A stretch of DNA of 64,000 nt from Acidobacteriota bacterium (GCA_039030395.1 JBCCEF010000003.1:186001-250000), one strand, 5' to 3'. Positions 48,236-57,102 are shown, counted from the first letter of the stretch. Translations and numbers: made by a program. Notes: a model not told the origin generated them from the letters alone.

Positions 48236-49345
48236 ATGGAAGTCATTCAGCATCAAGATCCCACCGGCCAGACGATGGTCGCGCGTCAGCCGCAGGAAGG
48301 CACTTCGGCGATCAAGTTGGGCAGCCAGTTGGTGGTCGAGGAGAGTCAGCAGGCGGTTTTCTTTCGCGACGGTAAGGCCCTCGACACCTTCGGGCCGGGA
48401 CGACATACGCTGGCGACCCAAAACCTGCCGTTGCTGACCGAGATTCTCGGCATTCCCTTCGGGGGTAAATCGCCTTTCCAGGCGGCGGTGGTTTTCGTCT
48501 CCGGCAAGACCTTCCTGGACCTCAAATGGGGCACCAAGGAACCGGTGATGTTCCGCGATTCGGAACTCGCCATGGTGCGCCTGCGGGCCTTCGGCAAGTT
48601 CGCCGTGCGGATCGTCAACGCGCAGACCTTCGTCAACTCCGTGGTCGGTACCATGGGGGTCTACACCACGGACGGGGTGGAGACCTACTTCAAGGACGTC
48701 ATCGTGGCGCGCTTGAACGACCTGCTGGGCGAGAACCTCACCTCGATCTTCGATCTCCCCAAGGTCTACGACGAGCTGGGGGTGGGTCTCAAGGCGCGGG
48801 TGCGCGACGACTTCGCCAAGTACGGCATCGAACTGGTCGACCTGTTCCTGGGTGCCATCACGCCGCCGGAAGCGGTGCAGGCCATGATCGACGAGCGGGC
48901 CGGCATGGCCGCCCTCGGCGATATGAACGCCTACATGAAGTTCAAGGCCGCCCAGGCGATGGGCGATGCCGCCAAGGGCGGCGGCGGTGAGGGCGGTGGC
49001 GGCGGCGGATCCGTCGCCGAAGGCATGGGGGTCGGCGTCGGTGCCGGCCTTGGCATGATGCTGCCGGGCATGATGAAGGACGCCATGCAGGGTGGCGGCG
49101 GGCAGAATCCTCCACCGGCCAGTCCCTCGGTCGCTGCCCCGGCCGCGGCGGCCGCCGCGGCGAGTTCTTCCGAAGGCGAAGGCGGAAGTGGCGGCGGCGC
49201 GGCGGCGACCCCGCAGCGCGAGGTTTTCCCGGCGGCCGATCCGTCCGCCGGCGTGGCCACGGCCTTCTGCCACCAGTGCGGTCAGAAGCTACCCGAGGGG
49301 GCCAAATTCTGCCCGTCCTGCGGCACCAAAGTCTCGGCATCCTGA
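48236..49345 (+). CDS. SPFH-domain protein with C-terminal zinc ribbon (YdjI-like)
   Basis: 369 residues. SPFH/band-7 domain (about 25-225): SQLVVEESQQAVFFRDGKALDTFGPGRHTL, VSGKTFLDLKWGTKEPVMFRDSE, GVETYFKDVIVARLNDLLGENL, KYGIELVDLFLGAITPPEAV. A Gly-rich linker and Ala-rich stretch then lead to a zinc ribbon with CHQC-x10-CPSC at the C-terminus. This is the YdjI / virion-core-protein-like subfamily, found in Bacillus beside membrane anchors of a PspA-type stress module. ATG at 48236 with CAGGAGG upstream. Probably membrane-associated through partner proteins. Confidence 0.88.
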   Translation: MEVIQHQDPTGQTMVARQPQEGTSAIKLGSQLVVEESQQAVFFRDGKALDTFGPGRHTLATQNLPLLTEILGIPFGGKSPFQAAVVFVSGKTFLDLKWGTKEPVMFRDSELAMVRLRAFGKFAVRIVNAQTFVNSVVGTMGVYTTDGVETYFKDVIVARLNDLLGENLTSIFDLPKVYDELGVGLKARVRDDFAKYGIELVDLFLGAITPPEAVQAMIDERAGMAALGDMNAYMKFKAAQAMGDAAKGGGGEGGGGGGSVAEGMGVGVGAGLGMMLPGMMKDAMQGGGGQNPPPASPSVAAPAAAAAAASSSEGEGGSGGGAAATPQREVFPAADPSAGVATAFCHQCGQKLPEGAKFCPSCGTKVSAS

Positions 49346-49376
49346 CTACCTATCGCGCCGCTGAGGGACTGACGCC

Positions 49377-50141
49377 GTGAACCGAGCTCACGCCGCAGCG
49401 GCAATCCTCACCTGCCCGCAGTGCGGCGGGAAGAACGCCGTCGAATCCGGCGAGCGCTTCGTCGTTTGCGAGTACTGCGATACGACGCTGTTTCTCGATG
49501 GCTCCGGGCTGGTTCTCCATTACCGTCTGCCCCGCTTGGTCGACGAACCCTCGGCGGGCGAGGCCCTGCGCCGCTGGATGGCCGGCAACGAGACCGTCAA
49601 GCATCTCGACCGCGACGCCAAAATCGAGGAAATGACCGCCGTCTCGTTTCCGATGTGGTTCTTCCGCCACCGGGCCGGCGGCGCCGAGACCACCCGCGTC
49701 GAGCCGGCGGCGCCGACCGCCATTGGCGATGTGGCGGGCCTCGATGTGCCGGTCGGTCAATTGGAAACCTACACCCCGGAAGAAGGGGCCGAGATCGTCG
49801 AGGCGGCGGTGCCCCTCGAAACGGCGCGCCGCTGGCTGCCCGACGACAAGCTGTCGGAACTGGCCGAAACGGCGCTGGTCCACATTCCCCTGTGGCGCAG
49901 CCGCTATCGCTACCGCAACCAGACCTATGTCGCTCTGGTGGAGGGCTCCACCGGCACGGTGCTGACCTCGGTCTTCCCGGAAAAAGCCGAATCGCCGTAT
50001 TACCTGATCGCCGGTCTCGGCCTGCTGCTGTTCGGTGTGGAAGGAGTGGTTCTCAGCAACCTGGTCGCCAAGTTCGCCGCCTACGCCGTAACCGCCGTGC
50101 CGCTGACGCTGGTTGCGTTCTTGATCGCTCGTAAGGTCTGA
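49377..50141 (+). CDS. Zinc-ribbon membrane protein 1
   Basis: 254 residues, GTG at 49377. N-terminal zinc ribbon: Cys13, Cys16, Cys31, Cys34 (CPQCGG ... CEYC) with CX2C-X14-CX2C spacing. A central mixed domain ends HIPLWRSRYRYRNQTYVALVEG, and two hydrophobic helices close the protein (YYLIAGLGLLLFGVEGVVL and AYAVTAVPLTLVAFLI). The layout matches a cytosolic zinc-ribbon domain anchored by C-terminal helices, as in Bacillus YdjG-type anchors. Two nt from the next gene. Confidence 0.8.
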   Translation: MNRAHAAAAILTCPQCGGKNAVESGERFVVCEYCDTTLFLDGSGLVLHYRLPRLVDEPSAGEALRRWMAGNETVKHLDRDAKIEEMTAVSFPMWFFRHRAGGAETTRVEPAAPTAIGDVAGLDVPVGQLETYTPEEGAEIVEAAVPLETARRWLPDDKLSELAETALVHIPLWRSRYRYRNQTYVALVEGSTGTVLTSVFPEKAESPYYLIAGLGLLLFGVEGVVLSNLVAKFAAYAVTAVPLTLVAFLIARKV

Positions 50142-50143
50142 CG

Positions 50144-51193
50144 TTGGAAGCGACGATCTCCCCGCCGGAGACCCCCGACAGCGCCGACGCCGTGGAGGTC
50201 GACGATCGCCTCGCGCCGCGGGTGGCCGGACTCGGCTGTCCGAATTGCGGCGCGTCGATGGAGGTGGCCCCCGGGGTGCGGGTGGTGACCTGCCCCTTCT
50301 GCGCCTCCCGTTCGCTGGCCACCGGCGATCGCGGTACCCGCCGCTTCGCTGTCGAGCCGCGGATCGACGCCGAGGCCGCCCGCCGGGCCCTGCACCGCTG
50401 GCTGGCCCGCGGCTGGAGCAAGGATCCGAAGCTTCGCCGGGAGGCCGAGATGGGCGAGGCCTTCCTCTGTTTCCTGCCCTTCTTCCGGGTCGAGGCCGAT
50501 GCGGTGGGTATGGCCCTCGGGGTGGTGCGCGAGCGGCGCACCGTCAACGGCAAGACACGCACCGTCGAGAAGGACGTCGAGCGGCTGGTGGAACGGCACC
50601 TGGACCAGACCTTCGCCGCCGTCAACGTCTCCGAATGGGGCGTCAGTCAGGTGGATCTGACCGGCGATCCGCTGGTGCCCTACGACGGCGGGGCACTCGA
50701 GCGCCAGGGCATGGTGTTTCCGCCCACCGTCTCGGAGACCACGGTGCGCCGGCAGGCGCTCGAGAACTTTGCCACCCAAGTCGACCCCGCCTCCGGCCTC
50801 CATCGGGTGCGCTTTCGCCTCCTCGACACCTTGCGTGACCGGCTGTCGGTGATCCATTACCCGCTGTGGATCGTCCGCTACCGCTTCAAAGGGCGCTCCT
50901 ATCAGGGGGTGATCGACGGCGAGGACGGCTCTCTCTCCTTCGGCAAGGCACCGGGCAACGATTGGTTCCGTGCCCTGGCCCTGGTCGGTTCTCAGGCGCT
51001 GGCGTGTTTCGCCATCACCACCGGCATACAGAGCGACACCGGTGGCTTCGGTTGGGTGCTGGGCGGGGCGATCTTTCTGGGCGCTTTCCGCTGGGGTTGG
51101 CGCAAGTTCCGCTACGGCGCGGTGGTGATCGAAGGGACCGGCGCGCCGCCGGAGAGCAAACGCTTCGGTTGGTTGAGAAGGATGAAGCGGTGA
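50144..51193 (+). CDS. Zinc-ribbon membrane protein 2
   Basis: 349 residues from TTG at 50144, 2 nt after the preceding stop. N-terminal zinc ribbon with Cys32, Cys35, Cys50 and Cys53 (CPNCGA ... CPFC), same CX2C-X14-CX2C spacing as its neighbours. The body includes RFRLLDTLRDRLSVIHYPLWIVRYRFKGRSYQGVIDG, related in pattern to the preceding protein (HIPLWRSRYRYR). Two hydrophobic helices near the C-terminus (ALVGSQALACFAITTGI and WVLGGAIFLGAFRWGW). Paralogue of protein 1 by layout. Its stop overlaps the next GTG by 4 nt. Confidence 0.8.
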   Translation: MEATISPPETPDSADAVEVDDRLAPRVAGLGCPNCGASMEVAPGVRVVTCPFCASRSLATGDRGTRRFAVEPRIDAEAARRALHRWLARGWSKDPKLRREAEMGEAFLCFLPFFRVEADAVGMALGVVRERRTVNGKTRTVEKDVERLVERHLDQTFAAVNVSEWGVSQVDLTGDPLVPYDGGALERQGMVFPPTVSETTVRRQALENFATQVDPASGLHRVRFRLLDTLRDRLSVIHYPLWIVRYRFKGRSYQGVIDGEDGSLSFGKAPGNDWFRALALVGSQALACFAITTGIQSDTGGFGWVLGGAIFLGAFRWGWRKFRYGAVVIEGTGAPPESKRFGWLRRMKR

Positions 51194-51783
51194 CTCTCGG
51201 CTTCCGGCTGGTAACGCTCGAGTGTCCGAATTGTGGCGAGGCGCTGGCCGGCGAGGCCGAGGACGTCATCTTCTACTGTGTCGCCTGCCGTTCCGGTTTC
51301 CGCATCGAAAACGATACGCTCCTCCCGGTGACGGTGCACTTCGCGGCCTTGCGCCACCAGGCGGCGGAGGGTTGGTTGCCCTTCTGGACGCTGCCCGTCC
51401 GGGTCGACATACGGCAGCGGGACGCCTCCGGCGGTTTTCTGCGCAGTTTGATGGGGGGAGGAGACGGGGATTCCGTCAGCCGCCTGGTGGTGCCGGCCTT
51501 CCGCTTGCCGGTGGAACGGGCCGTCGAGGCGGTGCTCCGGCTGAGCCGAGACCTCGACGCCGCCGACGAACGCCTCGGCGAGCACCTGGTGGGCGGCAAT
51601 GTCGATGTCGATGACGCCCGGACCCTGGCACGTTATTGCCTGCACGCCGCCGAAGCCCGCAAGGCGGACATGTTGAAGAACATCGATCTGGTTGTCGAGT
51701 TCGGTTCCGCCGGCCTCGTCGGCGTGCCCTATCGTACCGCCGGTGGCCGCCGGGTGGATGCTCTCCTCGGTGTTCCCCTGTAG
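51190..51783 (+). CDS. Zinc-ribbon protein 3 (soluble)
   Basis: 197 residues from a GTG at 51190 overlapping the previous stop (GTGA). Zinc ribbon Cys12, Cys15, Cys30, Cys33 (CPNCGE ... CVAC), again CX2C-X14-CX2C. The rest is mixed alpha/beta with VPAFRLPVERAVEAVLRLSRDL and no membrane helix, unlike the two upstream paralogues. Third of three tandem zinc-ribbon genes. Kinase gene follows after 45 nt. Confidence 0.78.
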   Translation: MTLGFRLVTLECPNCGEALAGEAEDVIFYCVACRSGFRIENDTLLPVTVHFAALRHQAAEGWLPFWTLPVRVDIRQRDASGGFLRSLMGGGDGDSVSRLVVPAFRLPVERAVEAVLRLSRDLDAADERLGEHLVGGNVDVDDARTLARYCLHAAEARKADMLKNIDLVVEFGSAGLVGVPYRTAGGRRVDALLGVPL

Positions 51784-51828
51784 ATCATCAGCGATATCGC
51801 TACAATGGGCGCCTTGGAGGATGTTGGC

Positions 51829-52701
51829 GTGAACCCCTACCAACCGGGCGCTTTGCTCGACGGCAAATACGAGGTCCAGAGGTCGCTCGCCAGCGGCGGC
51901 ATGGGATCCGTGTACCTGGTGCGCCACCTCCACCTCGATGAACTGCGGGTGGTCAAGGTGTTGCGCCAGGACATCGCGACGGACGAGGTGCACCGCAAGC
52001 GGTTCCTGCGCGAAGCGCGCCTCGCCACCCAGATCAAGCACCCCAATGTCGCTATCCTCTACGACTTTTCGCAGCTCGCCGAGGGCAGTTTCTACATGGT
52101 TTGGGAGTATGTGGACGGTGCCGAGGTGGCCAGCGAACTGGCGGAACGCGGCCCCTTTCCGGTGCCGCTGGCGATCGAGCTGGGGATCCAGGCACTGCGC
52201 GGCCTGGAGACCATTCATTCCGCCGGCATGATCCACCGGGACCTGTCTCCGGACAACCTGATGCTCACCCGCGATCTGCGCGGCAAGCCGCGGATCAAGA
52301 TCATCGATCTGGGCCTCGCCAAACACCTGGCGCCGGATCCCAACTTCGAGATCACCCAGGCGGGCACTTTCATGGGGAAACTCCGCTACTGCTCACCGGA
52401 GCAGGCCGATTCCGGCAGCGAGAATCTCGACCGGCGAACGGACCTCTACTCCTTGGGGCTCGTCCTTTACGAGATGATCTGTGGCCTGTCGCCTTTCGAA
52501 CAGGGCGATCGCCCGGCCTTCGTTTTCCAGCGCTTGACCTCCAAGCCGCTGGCGCTTTCGGGCCGCAATCCGGCGGTCGAAGTGCCGCCGGATCTCGATC
52601 GGGCGGTGCTCCGGGCCCTCGAGCGCGACCGCGATCAACGCTATCCGGATGCGATTCGCTTCATCGAAGCGCTGGAACGCGTCGCCGCCGCGTTGGGCTA
52701 G
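51829..52701 (+). CDS. Serine/threonine protein kinase, 290 residues, ending at an in-frame TAG
   Basis: Kinase domain from residue 14 to 285. P-loop LASGGMGSVYLV (20-31), Lys43 in VVKVL, catalytic loop HRDLSPDN (136-143; Asp138 present, the usual Lys replaced by Ser140), DLG (160-162) in place of DFG, and GKLRYCSPEQ. GTG at 51829 has GGAGG 8 nt upstream; an upstream ATG at 51805 has none. After the TAG at 52699-52701 the frame stays open for another 1.1 kb into a helical region with no start codon or ribosome site of its own (see next entry). No membrane helix. End of the zinc-ribbon/SPFH cluster. Confidence 0.88.
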   Translation: MNPYQPGALLDGKYEVQRSLASGGMGSVYLVRHLHLDELRVVKVLRQDIATDEVHRKRFLREARLATQIKHPNVAILYDFSQLAEGSFYMVWEYVDGAEVASELAERGPFPVPLAIELGIQALRGLETIHSAGMIHRDLSPDNLMLTRDLRGKPRIKIIDLGLAKHLAPDPNFEITQAGTFMGKLRYCSPEQADSGSENLDRRTDLYSLGLVLYEMICGLSPFEQGDRPAFVFQRLTSKPLALSGRNPAVEVPPDLDRAVLRALERDRDQRYPDAIRFIEALERVAAALG

Positions 52702-53838
52702 GCGACGCCGAGGGTCTCCGGGGAGCGCCCCAAGCCCGTCGCTGCCCCCGCAGCGTCCGGCGTCCGATCCGAGTCGCGTGAGCTGTCCTCGGCGGAGCGC
52801 GAGTCGCTTCTTCAGCGGATCGATCGCGCCGCCCACCGAGTGCGCGAGACCACCGAGACCCTCGATCGGGTACAGCTTCAGATCGATGCCGGCCAGCTCG
52901 TCGAAGCGCGCCGCGACCTCGAAGCGCTCGAAGCGTCGAACCCGGCCGCGCCGCGCTTGCCGGCGCTGCGCCAATCGCTGGAGGAAGCGGAGCAGAACCA
53001 AGGCCGAGAGCGTTCCTTGGCGGACCTCGAAGGGATGCTCACCCGGTATCTGAAGGACAAGCAGCTTCCCCTCGCCGAACTGGCCCTCGACTCGATCCTC
53101 GAGATCGATCCGGAGCACCCGAAGCAGGCGGAGTGGAACGGCTGGCTCGACCTGCTGCGCCAGGAGCTGAAACGCGACGAGAAGGCCCAGGACTTGCTCG
53201 ACGCCGGCCGCGGGGCGCTGGAAAAAGGCAAAGAACGGGCCGCCAAGCGCAAGCTGGAGGCGCTGCGCAAGATCGATCCGGAAACCGCTGAACTCTTTGA
53301 GCGAGAGGTGGAGGGCGCACTCACGAAACGCCGGCAGGACGCGGCTCTGGAGTCCGAGAGAACGCGCTTCGAAGACCTCTTGAGGGCCGGAGATCTCGGT
53401 GCCGCCCAGGCGAGCCTCGTCCGTTTGGAGTCTCTCGGCGCCACCCGAGTCAGCGTGGAGTTCGCCCGCCGCCGGCTGGAGGAGGAGGCCGCCAAGGCCG
53501 AGGGCCGTGAGCGAGCCGACAAGCTGGAACACCGCTTCCGGGAGCGGCTGGCGGTGGGTGATTTCCAGGGTGCCCGGGAGGTTTCTCGGGAGCTGGGGAC
53601 CCTCGCCGGCCACGGTCCAAGGTCGGCGGAGATGTTCGCCGAGGCGGCGCGCCGGGAAGGGCAAGAGGAGCGGCTGAACGCCGTACGCCAGGGTGAAAAG
53701 CAGGTCGACGAGCTGATTCGCCAGGGCTCCCTCGATCAGGCGCGCCTGGCCCTCGGGGTCCTGGTGCGACTCGATCCCGAAAACCGGCGCCGGTCGGCCT
53801 TCGAAGCCCGCATTGCGGCCCTCGCCGCCGAAGGATAG
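52702..53838 (+). pseudogene. In-frame continuation of the kinase gene: coiled-coil/TPR-like region cut off by one TAG
   Basis: 378 codons in the same frame as the kinase, with no stop until 53836-53838. The first 46 codons read as a plausible linker (ATPRVSGERPKPVAAPAASG) then helix. From about 52840 the region is charged alpha-helical with TPR-like units (GQLVEARRDLEALEASNPAA, LPLAELALDSILEIDPEHPK, GSLDQARLALGVLVRLDPEN). The first in-frame start is GTG at 52840, without a ribosome site. This suggests one kinase-TPR gene interrupted by a nonsense codon, a read-through product, or a sequence error; a separately translated protein is less likely. Confidence 0.65.
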
Positions 53839-53901
53839 GATCTGCGCTTCTCACCGGCGCTCGTCGCCGACGCCCATTCCCTCACAGCGCAGGTACTTCA
53901 C

Positions 53902-55962
53902 ATGGCATCCACTGAACGGCTACGCCGCTACGCCTTCATGAAGTTGGCGCGGGATCTCGACGCCCGCTTCGAGAATCTCTTGAAAACCGGACGGGTCACC
54001 AAGTGGTACAGCGAGGTCGGCAACGAGGCCACCACCGTACCGGCGGGGTTGCTGCTCGAAGCGGGCGATTCCCTGTGCACCCTGCACCGCGACCTGGGAG
54101 CGATCCTGGCGGTGTATCTGGACGCCGCGCGAATTTTTCCGGACTTTGGCTTCGGCGAACCGGACGGCCGCCGTCCGGAGCCGGTGGAGGTGATGTACCG
54201 CTTGTGCTGCCAACTCTTGGGCAAGGGCGATGGCTTCTCCCAGGGCGTCGAGCGCTCCTTCCACTATGGCTACCTCGATCCGGCGGCGGGGATCCACCAC
54301 GTCGGAATGATCAGCCACCTCGGCTCGATGATTCCGGTAGCCGCCGGCTGTGCCTTCGCCCACTGGCGGAACGGCTCCGACCGTCTGGCGATCAACTTCA
54401 TCGGCGATGGCGGCACCTCCACCGGCGACTTCCATGAGGGCCTCAACATGGCGGCGGTGTGGAATCTGCCGCTGATCCTGGTGGTCGAGAACAATCGCTA
54501 CGCCTTCTCCACCCCCACCCGCGATCAGTTCGCCTGCGAGCGCCTGAGCGACCGCGGCGCCGGCTACGGCATCGCCGCCGAGACCGTCGACGGCAACGAC
54601 CCGGACGCCATGGCGGCCGCCCTCGGCCGCGCCGCCGCCCGCGCCCGGGCCGGCGAAGGACCCACCCTGATCGAGGCCATGCTCGGCCGCATGCGCGGCC
54701 ACAGCGAAGGCGATGATTCGCTGAAGGTGGTGCCGTCGGACGAGCTGGACCGTTACGTCTCCGAGGATCCGGTGCCCGCCTACGGCCGGCGCCTGCAGGC
54801 AGAGGGCGTGCTGACGGAGGAGACCTGGCAACGCCTGGACCAGGCCATCGGCTCCTTGGTGGAGGAGAGCCTAGGCCGCGCCCTGGAGGCCGCCGCTCCG
54901 CCGCCTGAAATCGCTCAACGGCCGGTTTTCGCGGAGCCTTCGGTGGCCCAGCCCAAGGCCTCGCCGGTGGAGGCCCCGGCGATCACCACCGGCGGTGACA
55001 CCAGCTACGTGGACGCCATCAACCGGGCGCTGGCGGAAGAGATGTCGCGGGACGAGTCGGTGGTCCTGATGGGACAGGACATCGCCGCCTTCGAGGGCGC
55101 CTTCCGGGCCACCAAGAAGCTTCACGCCACCTGGCCGGAGCGGGTGTTCGACACGCCCATTGCCGAGAGCGGCACTTTGGGCATCGCCATCGGCGCGGCA
55201 CTCTCCGGCTATCGGCCGGTGGTGGAGATGCAGTTTGCGGACTTCGTCTCCTGCGGCTTCAACCAGATCGTCAACGTCGCTGCCAAGCTCTACTACCGCT
55301 GGCGGGTGCCCTGCCCGCTGGTGGTGCGGTTGCCCTCCGGCGGCGGCGTCGGGGCCGGTCCCTTTCACTCGCAGAACCCGGAGGGCTGGTTCTCCCACGT
55401 ACCGGGATTGAAGGTGGTGTGCCCGGCGACGGCGGCGGATGCCGGCGGTTTGTTGAAGGCGGCGATCCGCGACCCCAACCCGGTGCTCTTCTTCGAGCAC
55501 AAATTCCTCTATCGGCGGATCAAGGAATCCCTGCCGTCGGCCATCGAGCCGGCGGAAATCGGCCGTGCCCGAGTACTGCGCTCCGGCGACCGGGTGACGC
55601 TCGTTTCCTACGGGGCTGCCAGTTGGACCTGCTTGGAGGCAGCGGAGACGTTGGCGGTGGACGGCGTCAAGGCCGAGGTGGTCGATTTGCGGACCCTGGT
55701 ACCGCTGGACTTCGCAACGGTTCTCGAGTCGGTCAAAAAGACCTCCCGCGCCTTGGTGGTGCACGAGGATCACCTCACCGGCGGCTTCGGTGCCGAGGTC
55801 GCCTCCCGCATCGCCGACCAGGGCTTCTCCTGGCTTGACGCCCCGGTCCGCCGCCTGGCGACGGAGGACCGGCCCAGTCCCTACGTCAAGAGCCTGGAAA
55901 GGGTCCTCCTGCCGACGCCGGAAAAGGTGGTGACGGCGGTCGGTGAACTCCTGACGTATTGA
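53902..55962 (+). CDS. Fused 2-oxoacid dehydrogenase E1 (alpha-beta), branched-chain/pyruvate type
   Basis: 686 residues. The first half is E1-alpha: ThDP motif GDGGTSTGDFHEGLN (from about 168) ending in VENN, and GRMRGHSEGDDS. A Pro/Ala-rich linker (about 348-370) joins it to E1-beta: YVDAINRALAEEMSRDESVVLMGQDI, VFDTPIAESGTLGIAIGAAL, RLPSGGGVGAGPFHSQNPE, HEDHLTGGFGAEV. It catalyses the ThDP-dependent decarboxylation of a 2-oxoacid and transfer to lipoyl-E2. No E2/E3 gene is in the window, so the exact substrate is not set. ATG at 53902. Confidence 0.88.
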   Translation: MASTERLRRYAFMKLARDLDARFENLLKTGRVTKWYSEVGNEATTVPAGLLLEAGDSLCTLHRDLGAILAVYLDAARIFPDFGFGEPDGRRPEPVEVMYRLCCQLLGKGDGFSQGVERSFHYGYLDPAAGIHHVGMISHLGSMIPVAAGCAFAHWRNGSDRLAINFIGDGGTSTGDFHEGLNMAAVWNLPLILVVENNRYAFSTPTRDQFACERLSDRGAGYGIAAETVDGNDPDAMAAALGRAAARARAGEGPTLIEAMLGRMRGHSEGDDSLKVVPSDELDRYVSEDPVPAYGRRLQAEGVLTEETWQRLDQAIGSLVEESLGRALEAAAPPPEIAQRPVFAEPSVAQPKASPVEAPAITTGGDTSYVDAINRALAEEMSRDESVVLMGQDIAAFEGAFRATKKLHATWPERVFDTPIAESGTLGIAIGAALSGYRPVVEMQFADFVSCGFNQIVNVAAKLYYRWRVPCPLVVRLPSGGGVGAGPFHSQNPEGWFSHVPGLKVVCPATAADAGGLLKAAIRDPNPVLFFEHKFLYRRIKESLPSAIEPAEIGRARVLRSGDRVTLVSYGAASWTCLEAAETLAVDGVKAEVVDLRTLVPLDFATVLESVKKTSRALVVHEDHLTGGFGAEVASRIADQGFSWLDAPVRRLATEDRPSPYVKSLERVLLPTPEKVVTAVGELLTY

Positions 55963-56017
55963 CCAAGGCTGCCCTACGGCCTCCAATATCTCTGCTTGAT
56001 AGCGAAATTTCGCCCTG

Positions 56018-56046
56018 TTGACAGGGTTGAAGTTCGTGTATGCTAT
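56018..56046 (+). promoter_or_regulatory. Candidate sigma-70 promoter (TTGACA)
   Basis: TTGACA at 56018-56023 followed by TATGCT at 56039-56044 (15-nt spacer) or TGCTAT at 56041-56046 (17-nt spacer). It sits in a 331-nt gene-free stretch (55963-56293) between the E1 gene and a secreted-protein gene. The consensus -35 in a GC-rich setting is notable; the -10 match is partial. Confidence 0.6.
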
Positions 56047-56051
56047 CCGCC

Positions 56052-56290
56052 CGACGCATCAAATCACGAGTCCTTGAAGGTGGCGAGGTTGAGCCACCGG
56101 GGTGCTCAGTTATTCGCGGCGCGGAGTCGGTCCGCTGGGGACGGATTCCGTCGCCGAGGTGCCGCGAGCGGTAAGCCCGACGCGGTGAGTGCAAGGCCTG
56201 AGGAGCGGTTAACCGCGCGGGCCGGTGAGCCGGTCGTGAGTTCCTGATTCTCGACGGTCGGGTTCCCGGTCCGCTGGAGAACGGAGGTTA
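56052..56290 (+). promoter_or_regulatory. Long, potentially structured 5' leader
   Basis: About 240 nt between the candidate promoter and the ATG at 56294. It holds several stems: GGTGGC / GCCACC (56079-56098) that competes with TGAGC / GCTCA (from 56090), a GGCG...CGCC domain with inner CGGA/TCCG and ACGGA/TCCGT pairs (about 56120-56158), and GCGGTT / AACCGC (56205-56216). No ORF. I do not recognise a known riboswitch class. ACGGAGG just before the ATG is the ribosome site. Confidence 0.35.
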
Positions 56291-56293
56291 TCG

Positions 56294-57043
56294 ATGAGCA
56301 ATCTCAGCAAGAAAACCGTGGGTTGGATGGCGGCAGCGCTACTCTGCCTGATGCCGATGGCGGCCCTGGCGGAGTCCGCGGACGGCTTCCCGGAGTACGC
56401 CGAGACGGAGTACGAACAGTCCATCATCACCATCCCGATCTTCGCCGGAGAGGATTTGGAAAATCCGGTGGAGATCCTCAAGCTGACGGCCTTCATGCGC
56501 CTCGAGCGCGAGCTGCCGAAGCGCAACGGCCTCGGCCACCGGCAGATTGAGTTCACCATCGCCGATTGGGAACTCTACGGCTACAGCGAGTTCCTCGATG
56601 CCGACGTCACCTTCAAGCTGTCCGACGTGCCGGTGCAGCCGAAGAGCCTGGTGATCTCCTTGACGGAAGAGTCCGACTACCCGGCGATGATCGTTTACAA
56701 CGCCATCTACGACATCTACATCGGTCAGAAGCGCGTGGCCAAGGATCGACCCGGTGTCGCGTTCGCCAAGAATGTCTACGAGATTCCGCCGCGCAACATC
56801 ACCGTCGCCTTCTCGAAGCCCTTCCGCATGGAAGACGAGAAGTCCGGACGGGATGCGGCGGTCGGCGACGAAGGGAACATTGATACGGGTGAAGAATGCC
56901 CCGGCTGCCCGTGCCCTCGGGCAGGCTGCTGGGATCCCGGCACCTGCGAGGACATGTTCCAAATCACCAAGGCCGAGTTCGACAAGGGTGTGAGGATCTC
57001 CCAGGCCATTCGCGCCGGCCGGATGACCCTGCGCCCCGAGTAG
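56294..57043 (+). CDS. Exported protein with C-terminal Cys-rich motif, unknown function
   Basis: 249 residues. Signal peptide (KKTVGWMAAALLCLMPMAALA). Mature beta-rich body (EYEQSIITIPIFAGEDLENPVEIL, HRQIEFTIADWELYGYSEF, FKLSDVPVQPKSLVISLTEE). A Cys cluster ECPGCPCPRAGCWDPGTC near residue 210 could bind metal or form disulfides. I do not recognise the family. ATG at 56294 with ACGGAGG upstream. Likely controlled by the long leader. Confidence 0.72.
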   Translation: MSNLSKKTVGWMAAALLCLMPMAALAESADGFPEYAETEYEQSIITIPIFAGEDLENPVEILKLTAFMRLERELPKRNGLGHRQIEFTIADWELYGYSEFLDADVTFKLSDVPVQPKSLVISLTEESDYPAMIVYNAIYDIYIGQKRVAKDRPGVAFAKNVYEIPPRNITVAFSKPFRMEDEKSGRDAAVGDEGNIDTGEECPGCPCPRAGCWDPGTCEDMFQITKAEFDKGVRISQAIRAGRMTLRPE

Positions 57044-57069
57044 GCGTCGCAGGGTCGACGGAGAACCCG

Positions 57070-57102
57070 GGCCGCGGTGGGATGCCCTATCCTTCCGCGG
57101 CC
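57070..57102 (+). terminator. Hairpin after the exported-protein gene (possible terminator)
   Basis: Perfect 8-bp GC stem GGCCGCGG / CCGCGGCC with a 17-nt loop, 26 nt after the stop. It is followed by TCTCC, not a T run, so intrinsic termination is uncertain. Confidence 0.4.

Noticed and set aside
52699-52701. Reassigned UAG codon
   Set aside because: UAG is used as an ordinary stop by mpl, atpD and other genes, so genome-wide recoding is not supported.
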